Assembly: GCA_016873595.1 (NCBI GenBank)
Contig: VGWZ01000012.1
Location: forward strand, 1 to 17,294
Length of the DNA: 17,294 nt
Origin: Nitrospira sp.
GTDB taxonomy: Bacteria > Nitrospirota > Thermodesulfovibrionia > Thermodesulfovibrionales > SM23-35
Direction of reading: 5' to 3'
Under the pieces are notes generated by a model. The model made no database searches, was not told where the DNA came from, and worked only from the letters and a program-made list of their open reading frames with translations. A program made the translations under genes and the position numbers. Positions 7,091-12,764 of this stretch are shown here, in pieces. The stretch's first letter is position 1. Each line of letters opens with the position of its first letter.

Positions 7091-7330
7091 TCAAGAACGA
7101 ATTATAGTTGTGGTTTGCACTTCAAAAATCTTTTGCCTTGAGGTCTGGCCTTTCAATAAGATTACCTCAGATTTGGCAACACCAAAATAGTCAGATAGAA
7201 TCTTTATTACTGCCTGATTTGCTTTCCCTTCCTGAGGCTTTTCCTTTACCCAGACAGAGAAATTTTTTTCGTCTATTTTCTCAAGACGTTCCTGCTTCGC
7301 ATTAGGCTTAACCTTCACCGAGATTTTCAT
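7091..7330 (-). CDS. DUF167 (YggU/UPF0235) family protein
   Basis: A 79-aa member of the small DUF167 family, of unknown function. The conserved core is evident: ISVKVKPNAKQ at the N-terminus, VWVKEKPQEGKANQAVIKIL in the middle and VILLKGQTSRQKIFEV toward the C-terminus. Family length is usually about 75-110 aa, so it looks complete. ATG at 7330 is preceded by AAAGGA nine bases away on the minus strand. It lies 56 bases downstream of recR in the same direction and is probably the last gene of the dnaX-ybaB-recR transcription unit. Confidence 0.85.
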   Translation of the reverse strand: MKISVKVKPNAKQERLEKIDEKNFSVWVKEKPQEGKANQAVIKILSDYFGVAKSEVILLKGQTSRQKIFEVQTTTIIRS

Positions 7331-7386
7331 GAGAAATAGTCCTTTGCTGTCAGGTTACTGGTTGACTTCTTATATTATGGGAGAGG

Positions 7387-7980
7387 TTACATTTCCCTTC
7401 TTCCCTCAAGGGCTTTATTCATGGTGACCTCATCTGCAAACTCGATGTCTGCACCCATGGGGAGGCCATAGGCGATACGGGTGACCTTCACATTGAACGG
7501 TTTTAATAGTTCCCTTATATACTGAGCGGTCATCTCTCCTTTGGTGTTTGGATTCGTTGCAAGAATAATCTCTTTTATCTCATTTTTCTTGACCCTTTCG
7601 ATGAGTTTTTCTATCTTGAGCTTGTCAGGAGTCACGCCATCTATCGGAGAGAGTGCTCCAAGAAGGACATGGTAGAGCCCATTAAAGCCCTTTGACTTCT
7701 CAATGACGAGTATATTACTTGGTTCCTCTACAACACAGAGTTTGTTTCTGTCCCTTGAGCTGTTACTGCATATGCTGCATATCTCATTCTCTGCAATATT
7801 AAAACACTCACTGCAGAACCGTGCCTTTTCCTTAACCTCATTGATTGCCCTTGATATACCTTTTACGTCTTCTTCAGACATCGCGAGTATAAAGAATGCA
7901 AGCCTCTGTGCAGTCTTTCTCCCTATACCAGGAAGTTTTATTAATTCGGTTATGAGATTTTCAATAATACCCTGTGCCAT
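7387..7980 (-). CDS. recR: Recombination mediator protein RecR
   Basis: A 197-aa RecR, which works with RecO (and RecF) to load RecA onto SSB-covered single-stranded DNA during gap repair. Domains in order: N-terminal helix-hairpin-helix (KLPGIGRKTAQRLAF, ~15-29), a four-Cys zinc finger (C56, C59, C68, C71), a Toprim domain starting at LCVVEEPSNILVIEK with acidic Glu85-86, and the C-terminal TRIAYGLPMGADIEFADEVT segment that closes the ring. Length is typical (~200 aa). ATG 7980 gives the canonical N-terminus, but no Shine-Dalgarno sequence is visible in the preceding 25 bases, where a repeat begins. The order dnaX-ybaB-recR is widely conserved. Confidence 0.95.
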   Translation of the reverse strand: MAQGIIENLITELIKLPGIGRKTAQRLAFFILAMSEEDVKGISRAINEVKEKARFCSECFNIAENEICSICSNSSRDRNKLCVVEEPSNILVIEKSKGFNGLYHVLLGALSPIDGVTPDKLKIEKLIERVKKNEIKEIILATNPNTKGEMTAQYIRELLKPFNVKVTRIAYGLPMGADIEFADEVTMNKALEGRREM

Positions 7981-7992
7981 AAATTAAGTAAT

Positions 7993-8062
7993 GATACAAG
8001 ATGCAAGATTCAGGATACGCGATATTAAGAACAGGAGAGTCATGCATCGTGCATCATGTATC
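7993..8062. repeat. Imperfect inverted repeat with tandem unit in the ybaB-recR gap
   Basis: GATACAAGATGCAAGAT (7993-8009) is the inverse of 8046-8062 at 15 of 17 positions. The right arm lies in a 14-base tandem duplication, ATG-Y-ATCGTGCATC, at 8042-8069 (13 of 14 identical). It fills most of the 96-base space between the ybaB stop and the recR start. It is probably a dispersed palindromic repeat; its effect on recR expression is unknown. Confidence 0.5.
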
Positions 8063-8076
8063 GTGCATCTGATTGA

Positions 8077-8415
8077 TTATTTTAGCAAACTTCCCAGTCC
8101 TCCCAATCCTGGAAGCTGCAGTCCTCCTGTTAGTTTTGACATTTCCTCATTGACCATCTCGTGTGCGCGTCGTAACGCTTCATTTGCTGCAGCGATGATA
8201 AGATCCTGTAACATCTCGATGTCATCAGGGTTTACCACGTCCTTTTCGATTTTTAAAGATATGAGTTCACCAGCGCCGCTTGCAACGGCAACAACCATGC
8301 CACCACCTGCTGTTGCTTCAACGGTTTTTTTCTTAGCCTCTTCCTGCATCTTCATCATTTCTGTCTGAAGCCTCTGGGCCTCACGCATTAAGTCTCCGAG
8401 CATCTTTTTCGACAT
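8077..8415 (-). CDS. ybaB: YbaB/EbfC family nucleoid-associated protein
   Basis: A 112-aa YbaB/EbfC protein, a small dimeric DNA-binding protein associated with the nucleoid. The N-terminal helix (GDLMREAQRLQTEMMKMQEE, ~6-25) forms the tweezers-like arm. The central VEATAGGGMVVAVASGAGELISLKIEKDVVNPDDIEMLQDLI matches the family signature, followed by NEALRRAHEMVNEEMSKLTGG and a Gly/Leu-rich tail. ATG 8415 follows GGAGG at a five-base gap. It lies between dnaX and recR, its usual position, and is read in the same direction. The gap to dnaX (172 bases) holds a large inverted repeat, so it may have its own promoter. Confidence 0.92.
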   Translation of the reverse strand: MSKKMLGDLMREAQRLQTEMMKMQEEAKKKTVEATAGGGMVVAVASGAGELISLKIEKDVVNPDDIEMLQDLIIAAANEALRRAHEMVNEEMSKLTGGLQLPGLGGLGSLLK

Positions 8416-8499
8416 ATCATCCTCCGTTTATAGAAATATCAAACCCAGTCTATCATATTTAACTTGCACTTCTACAGGGTTACCTTGTTTTTTATTTCT

Positions 8500-8572
8500 G
8501 TCATTGTCCGGCTTGACCGGACAATCCAGCCAGGAGTATTTTCTGGATTCCCCGATCAAGTCGGGGAATGAC
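8500..8572. repeat. Dispersed palindromic repeat (30-bp arms, each arm a hairpin)
   Basis: Two 30-base arms (8500-8529 and 8543-8572) are inverted copies matching at 24 of 30 positions around a 13-base spacer. Each arm is itself a hairpin: TTGTCCGG/CCGGACAA in the left and TTCCCCGA/TCGGGGAA in the right. It belongs to the widespread GTCATTCCC...GGGAATCCAG type of bacterial repeat and lies between the dnaX stop and ybaB start. No T-run follows, so it is not a typical terminator. Confidence 0.7.
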
Positions 8573-8587
8573 GAATAATCTTTGTAT

Positions 8588-10102
8588 TTATTCTTTATGT
8601 TCAATCGGTGTGACATCTACGATTCTTCCCTCAAAAAGCTCGAGAGCCTCTTTAATAATTGGCTCTTCCAGTACTTTTTCCTTAAGGTCTTTTTTCGTAA
8701 TTTTATTTTCTTTTACCGTCTCTATCTTTAATGTAACCCTGGTTCCAAGTTCCTCTGAAAAAATCTGTTTTATTGCTTCCATATTTTTTTTAATAGAGTC
8801 AACAAAAAGTGAGTCGGTGCCATTAAAGATAATAGTCAGGGTATCTCCCGCGAGCGTGAACTTTGCCCGTGATAATTTTGAGGCAAGAGGAGCATCAATC
8901 TTTTTTATTGCCTGTTCCCATATTTGATCCGGTTCGATCTGTTTTTTTTTCGTATCGAGGTGTTTCATTTCTCCATAGGACTCTAAGTTTTCCATAATCT
9001 CCTTGAGAGGTTTCATCTCGCTCAAAAAACTTGCCTTTAAGAGGGACATCTCAAGGGCAAGCCGTGGCGATGATGCAATTCTCACATCAGTCTCTGTCTT
9101 CATTATTTCTGAGAGTATAAGGGTAAGCTGGTCTTCGGATGTCCTGCTGATAATATCATTTATTACTTCTGTCTCCTCTTTGCTTACATCAAGTACCTCC
9201 TCGGGTTTTTTCATCACACTTACCACTAACAGGTCCCTGAAGAACTGTACGAGCTCTTTTGTAAACGATTTAATATCTGTGCCTTTTTCAACCAGCTCGC
9301 CTATAATCTTCAGTATCTCCTCTCTATTGCCTTCGATCAATGCTATAGAAATCTGAGAGAGAAGTCCGAAGTCTGCAATCCCGAGCAGGTCTTTCACATC
9401 AGATTCTTTTATCTCAGATGAGAAGGAAGATATCTGATCCAGGATTGTGAGTGAGTCCCGCAGGCTTCCATCAGCAGCCCTTGCGATCATTTCGATCGCT
9501 GGCCCGGAAATAGTGATGCCCTCTTCATCTGATATTTTTTTAAGCCTTTCCTTTATCTTCTGGCTGGGTATCCTCCTGAAGGGTAAATGCTGACAGCGTG
9601 AGAGTACCGTTGAAGGTATCTTTTTCGGAGCGGTTGTCGCCAGGACGAATATCACATGGGGAGGTGGTTCTTCAAGGGTTTTTAAGAGCGCATTGAACGC
9701 GGCATCTGAGAGCATGTGAGATTCATCTATAATATAGACCTTATATCTTCCGCCAGAAGGGACGTACTTTACTCTCTCCCTGAGGTCTCTTATGTCGTTC
9801 ACACTGTTGTTCGATGCACCATCTATTTCCATTACATCGAAAGAAGAACCATCGGTTATTGATGTACAAAATATACATGAACCACATGGAGTAGATGTTG
9901 GTCCGTCTTTACAGTTCAATGCCTTTGCGAGTATCCTCGCAGTGGAGGTTTTCCCCACGCCTCTCGGGCCGGAAAAGAGATAGGCATGTGCAACCTTTCC
10001 TTGATCAATTGAGTTTTTAAGGATGCGGATTATGGGTTCCTGACCAATAAGGTCATCAAACCCCTGAGGTCTCCATTTCCTTGCTAATACTAAATAACTC
10101 AT
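8588..10102 (-). CDS. dnaX: DNA polymerase III subunit tau/gamma (clamp loader ATPase)
   Basis: A 504-aa DnaX, the motor subunit of the sliding-clamp loader in the replisome. Domain I carries Walker A GPRGVGKT (45-52), a zinc knuckle (C64, C73, C76, C79), Walker B IDESHML (125-131) and the SRC motif (168-170). Domains II-III follow up to ~365 (DGSLRDSLTILDQ; collar helices to SFL). The remaining ~120 residues are a short tau-type tail ending DVTPIEHKE, much shorter than in E. coli. A run of nine A encodes K385-K387. Slipping by one base either way ends translation at 8895-8897 or 8905-8907, giving a ~400-aa gamma-like form that keeps domains I-III. ATG 10102 begins the canonical MSYLVLARKWRPQ. 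The SRP RNA gene is 23 bases upstream. Confidence 0.95.
   Translation of the reverse strand: MSYLVLARKWRPQGFDDLIGQEPIIRILKNSIDQGKVAHAYLFSGPRGVGKTSTARILAKALNCKDGPTSTPCGSCIFCTSITDGSSFDVMEIDGASNNSVNDIRDLRERVKYVPSGGRYKVYIIDESHMLSDAAFNALLKTLEEPPPHVIFVLATTAPKKIPSTVLSRCQHLPFRRIPSQKIKERLKKISDEEGITISGPAIEMIARAADGSLRDSLTILDQISSFSSEIKESDVKDLLGIADFGLLSQISIALIEGNREEILKIIGELVEKGTDIKSFTKELVQFFRDLLVVSVMKKPEEVLDVSKEETEVINDIISRTSEDQLTLILSEIMKTETDVRIASSPRLALEMSLLKASFLSEMKPLKEIMENLESYGEMKHLDTKKKQIEPDQIWEQAIKKIDAPLASKLSRAKFTLAGDTLTIIFNGTDSLFVDSIKKNMEAIKQIFSEELGTRVTLKIETVKENKITKKDLKEKVLEEPIIKEALELFEGRIVDVTPIEHKE
8942..8950 (-). promoter_or_regulatory. A9 slippage site in dnaX (putative gamma/tau switch)
   Basis: On the coding strand there are nine consecutive A, in phase as three Lys codons (385-387). 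One inserted base leads to TGA after 15 further codons, and one deleted base leads to TAA after 12 codons counted from the hybrid AAC. Thermus thermophilus dnaX makes gamma by transcriptional slippage on a comparable A9 run. The E. coli-style ribosomal signal is not obvious: the nearest GGAG is about 20 bases upstream and I see no downstream hairpin. Confidence 0.5.
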
Positions 10103-10125
10103 GTCTTTTCTTCCCTGTCTTTCTC

Positions 10126-10234
10126 CAGCCAGGAAACGACGTCCTATGTCACACAGATAAAATGTTTACCGCTGCTTCCTTCCGGACCTGACGGGGTTCA
10201 CACCTATCTATTGCATAGTGCCGTTTCCTGGCTG
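10126..10234 (-). ncRNA. ffs: Signal recognition particle RNA, small bacterial (4.5S-like) type
   Basis: The minus strand contains the hallmark apical domain GTCAGGTCCGGAAGGAAGCA (around 10192-10173), with the GGAA-type tetraloop and the symmetric and asymmetric loops that bind Ffh. The ends pair perfectly over 13 bases (10222-10234 with 10126-10138), closing a ~109-nt rod, which is the size of the small bacterial SRP RNA lacking an Alu domain. The RNA guides ribosomes translating membrane proteins to FtsY. It lies 13 bases after tRNA-Ser and 23 bases before dnaX, a common bacterial arrangement. No intrinsic terminator separates it from dnaX. Confidence 0.95.
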
Positions 10235-10247
10235 CAAAAAAACAGGA

Positions 10248-10341
10248 TGGCGGAGAGAGAGGGATTTGAACCCTCGGTGAAGCTTTTAGACCCCACACAC
10301 GATTTCCAGTCGTGCTCCTTCAGCCTCTCGGACATCTCTCC
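10248..10341 (-). tRNA. tRNA-Ser (anticodon GGA)
   Basis: The 94-nt class II tRNA, read on the minus strand, has a 7-bp acceptor stem (GGAGAGA with TCTCTCC), a D-arm, and anticodon stem CACGA/TCGTG around loop CTGGAAA, giving anticodon GGA. A long variable arm typical of serine tRNAs, the T-arm with GGTTCAAATCC, and a genome-encoded CCA end follow. It decodes UCC/UCU. It precedes ffs by 13 bases, with a seven-T stretch in the spacer, and is probably processed from a shared transcript. Confidence 0.95.
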
Positions 10342-10378
10342 ATATACTTTATAATACATTAAGTTTGATTTTCTTACT

Positions 10379-10999
10379 CTACTCTGCTGATTGCTTGCCA
10401 AACCTCTCCCTGAACCATCTCATGATGTCGTCATATGATGGAGGTGTGACTAAAAATACCTCTATGTCTCGGGTGAACTGGAGCTTTACCCTGTCTTCGT
10501 CTTTCATGATGAGCAGACCTGCTTCTGCTTCCGAGAGGTTCGTGTCTATTACGTTCAGGATCTGCTGAAGCCTTTTGTTTGAAAACTCAGTATAAAACTC
10601 AAGGACTTTAGTAAACACCTCTTTAGTAAATACAACTCTGAGACAGTTGGCCCAGTCTGTAAAAGGTCCAAATATTTCTTTACTTTCCAATGGGAATAAA
10701 GTGCTTCCCTCGTCTAACTTCTTTTTAATGATCTCGGTGATTCGCTCATTAATCTTAGACAATATATTGAGTGCCGCATCACCTTGCAGGTAAATAAGTT
10801 CACAGAATATCTTTTTTATCTTCCCGGCAACCTCAATCTTTTCTATCTGCTGAGCTACATCATCCCAGTATTTATTCACAAGGTCATTGTAGTCATCTGG
10901 TGCATCTTCAATGGGATAGACATTTGCGACACAATAGAGCTTTCTTTTACCCGCAAAACTTTCTGCATCTGGCCTGTCAATCTGTCCTAATTCCACCAT
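10379..10999 (-). CDS. Unrecognised conserved-looking protein, 206 aa
   Basis: I do not recognise this protein. It has no signal peptide, membrane segment or cysteine cluster, so it should be cytoplasmic. It looks mostly helical with amphipathic, charge-rich stretches (DDYNDLVNKYWDDVAQQIEK; KINERITEIIKKKLDEGS; FYTEFSNKRLQQILNVIDTN). It ends with VKLQFTRDIEVFLVTPPSYD and the segment DIMRWFRERFGK. Start ATG 10999 is chosen because GGGGAG lies seven bases upstream on the minus strand; the longer frame to 11038 starts at a codon without such a site. It sits between gatB and tRNA-Ser in the same direction, and its codon use and well-formed ribosome site suggest a real, stable gene. The upstream gap holds a MITE-like element. 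Confidence 0.75.
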   Translation of the reverse strand: MVELGQIDRPDAESFAGKRKLYCVANVYPIEDAPDDYNDLVNKYWDDVAQQIEKIEVAGKIKKIFCELIYLQGDAALNILSKINERITEIIKKKLDEGSTLFPLESKEIFGPFTDWANCLRVVFTKEVFTKVLEFYTEFSNKRLQQILNVIDTNLSEAEAGLLIMKDEDRVKLQFTRDIEVFLVTPPSYDDIMRWFRERFGKQSAE

Positions 11000-11061
11000 A
11001 GTTATTCTCCCCTTTTCACAATTTATGTCAACCTGCAAATTTCAAAACAATTTTTTCTTTG

Positions 11062-11248
11062 AAGGGCAGATGTGCTGAAAAAGCTTTTCCAGCAACACCT
11101 TATTGTCCTTTATAATGGCCAGCATGCCTTTATTTAAAATGCACCCCCCTATAATCCCCCCTTACCAAGGGGGGATTTAGGGGGGTTGTCATGTGTATCA
11201 TAATAAAATATTGTTGCTTTGAAAAGGTTTTTAAGTATGTCTGCCCTT
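11062..11248. mobile_element. MITE-like element, copy 2 (187 bp, with nested GC hairpin)
   Basis: Terminal AAGGGCAGA (11062-11070) pairs with TCTGCCCTT (11240-11248). Inverted similarity continues inward through AAAAA-S-CTTTTC. It is homologous to the element at 274-424, in opposite orientation, at both ends (27 of 30 identical at 11072-11101, and again near 11215-11233). The centre is interrupted by a C/G-rich palindrome at 11142-11188. No coding capacity is present. It occupies most of the 274-base gap between gatB and the 206-aa gene. Confidence 0.6.
11142..11188. repeat. C6/G6 double-block palindrome nested in MITE copy 2
   Basis: Two runs of six C (11144-11149, 11156-11161) are mirrored by two runs of six G (11169-11174, 11180-11185) around the loop ACC. 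The arms are 22 bases with a single-base offset between the blocks. The pattern CCCCCCTTACCAAGGGGGG is of a type seen as dispersed repeats in many genomes. It could fold very strongly in either strand's RNA and may insulate gatB from the next gene, but no T-run follows in either direction. Confidence 0.65.
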
Positions 11249-11273
11249 AAATTTTAATCAAAGTAAAGTTGTT

Positions 11274-12764
11274 CTATGACAATTTCTTTTTCAGGAGCTC
11301 ATTTACCATCTGAGGGTTTGCTTTGCCTCTGGTCATTTTCATTACCTGACCGACAAAGAATCCGATGAGTTTTTCTTCACCAGCCCTGAACCTCTCAAAC
11401 TCTTTTGGATGTTTTGCAATGACGTCATCAACAGCTTTTTCTATCTCGCCTGTGTCACTTATCTGGACCAGTCCTTTTTCTTTTACGATTTCCTCGGGCA
11501 TCTTACCGGTATCGAAAATTTCATATAAAATTGTTGTCTTTGCCATGGTTCCACTTACTTCGGCTGTTTCTACAAGTTTTGATAAGTTAACGAGATGTAT
11601 AGGTTTTAGGAGCGTTTCACTTATCTCTTTTTTGTCATGTTCTTTAAGGTAATTAAAAACTCCTGTCATAATCCAGTTGCTTGTATTTTTTGGATGAGCT
11701 CCTTGTTTAACTGCCTCTTCGAAAAACTCAGCAGTTGATTTTTCCGAAGTGAGCAAATCAGCATCATGTTCAGGAAGCCCGTATTCTGATACAAACCTTT
11801 TTCTCTTTATATCAGGGAGCTCTGGAAGAGATGCTCTTATCTCATCTAACCATCTCTGGTCAACTACTATTGGTACAAGATCTGGTTCAGGGAAATACCT
11901 GTAGTCGTGTGCCTCTTCTTTTATCCGCATAGATTCGGTTATTCCTCTCTCTGAGTCCCATAACCGTGTCTCCTGCACAACCTTTCCTCCATCTTCTAAG
12001 ACCTTTATCTGGCGTCTTATCTCATAGTCAAGGGCCTTTCCCACAAATTTAAAAGAATTAAGATTCTTTACCTCTGTCTTCACTCCGAATTCCTTCTGTC
12101 CCGCAGGCTTCACAGATACATTTGCATCACACCTTAAAGAGCCCTGCTCCATATTTCCATCACAAACTCCAAGATAACGCAGAATCGTTCTTAGCTTTTT
12201 CATATACTCTACAGCCTCATCAGGACTTCTGATGTCCGGTTCAGAGACGATTTCCATAAGTGGAACTCCAGCCCTGTTTAAGTCCACAAAGCTGTAATTA
12301 CCTCCGCCTGATCCTCCGCCTCGGGCGGATGAGGCGGATTCGTGTATATTCTTGCCCGCATCTTCTTCCATGTGTATTCTGGTAATGCCTATTTTTTTTG
12401 TTTCTCCATCATTAAGGACGTAGATAGTATCAACGTCCTTAACAATTTCGACATATCCATACTCGCATATCGGAAGCTCGTACTGGCTTATCTGGTATCC
12501 CTTTGGGAGGTCAGGATAGAAATAATTTTTTCTTGCAAACCTGCTATATGAAGGAATGTTGCAGTTCATTGCGAGACCTGTTTTTATAGTAAACTCAAGT
12601 GTTTTTTTATTCAGAACAGGAAGTACGCCCGGCATCCCGATACATACTGGGCATGTCTGTGTATTTGGCTCTGAGCCGAATTTTGTGGAACAGCCACAGA
12701 ATATCTTTGTATCGGTGAGCATCTGTGCATGAACCTCAAGCCCAATGACTGCCTCGTATTTCAT
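11274..12764 (-). CDS. gatB: Aspartyl/glutamyl-tRNA(Asn/Gln) amidotransferase subunit B
   Basis: A 496-aa GatB, the kinase/tRNA-binding subunit that activates misacylated Glu-tRNA(Gln) or Asp-tRNA(Asn) for amidation by GatA. The cradle domain starts KYEAVIGLEVHAQ with metal ligands near E10/H12, has a zinc site C23, C25, C38, C41, then HMEEDAGK and NRAGVPLMEIVSEPD. The SLRCDANVSVKP, KNLNSF and DYRYFPEPDLVP motifs follow, and the C-terminal YqeY-like tail ends FFVGQVMKMTRGKANP. ATG 12764 is chosen: it overlaps the gatA stop as ATGA, so translation is coupled. The TTG-started extension to 12788 has no ribosome site. Residues 143-154 (Ser/Ala/Gly-rich) are an insertion encoded exactly by a 36-bp palindrome. 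Confidence 0.95.
   Translation of the reverse strand: MKYEAVIGLEVHAQMLTDTKIFCGCSTKFGSEPNTQTCPVCIGMPGVLPVLNKKTLEFTIKTGLAMNCNIPSYSRFARKNYFYPDLPKGYQISQYELPICEYGYVEIVKDVDTIYVLNDGETKKIGITRIHMEEDAGKNIHESASSARGGGSGGGNYSFVDLNRAGVPLMEIVSEPDIRSPDEAVEYMKKLRTILRYLGVCDGNMEQGSLRCDANVSVKPAGQKEFGVKTEVKNLNSFKFVGKALDYEIRRQIKVLEDGGKVVQETRLWDSERGITESMRIKEEAHDYRYFPEPDLVPIVVDQRWLDEIRASLPELPDIKRKRFVSEYGLPEHDADLLTSEKSTAEFFEEAVKQGAHPKNTSNWIMTGVFNYLKEHDKKEISETLLKPIHLVNLSKLVETAEVSGTMAKTTILYEIFDTGKMPEEIVKEKGLVQISDTGEIEKAVDDVIAKHPKEFERFRAGEEKLIGFFVGQVMKMTRGKANPQMVNELLKKKLS
12303..12338. repeat. 36-bp GC-rich palindrome inserted in frame in gatB
   Basis: Imperfect palindrome with outer arms TCCGCCT/AGGCGGA and inner GCC/GGC blocks. 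Its 36 bases are exactly 12 codons (S-A-S-S-A-R-G-G-G-S-G-G, residues 143-154 of GatB) in register with the reading frame. Removing it leaves EEDAGKNIHE-GNYSFVDLNRAG, the usual GatB sequence. It is far richer in GC than the surrounding gene. Confidence 0.7.

Noticed and set aside
8042..8069. Short CATCGTGCATC repeats as a possible CRISPR fragment
   Set aside because: There are only two contiguous units without spacers; they form part of an inverted repeat.
8951..8990. E. coli-type ribosomal frameshift signals around the dnaX A9 run
   Set aside because: The nearest GGAG is ~20 bases upstream rather than ~10, and I see no downstream stem-loop; transcriptional slippage fits better.
10235..10247. 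Seven-T stretch between tRNA-Ser and ffs as a terminator
   Set aside because: No separate stem precedes it other than the tRNA itself; more likely a spacer in a processed transcript.
11142..11188. GC-rich hairpin as intrinsic terminator of gatB
   Set aside because: The stem is strong but no T-run follows on the minus strand, and it behaves like a nested dispersed repeat.
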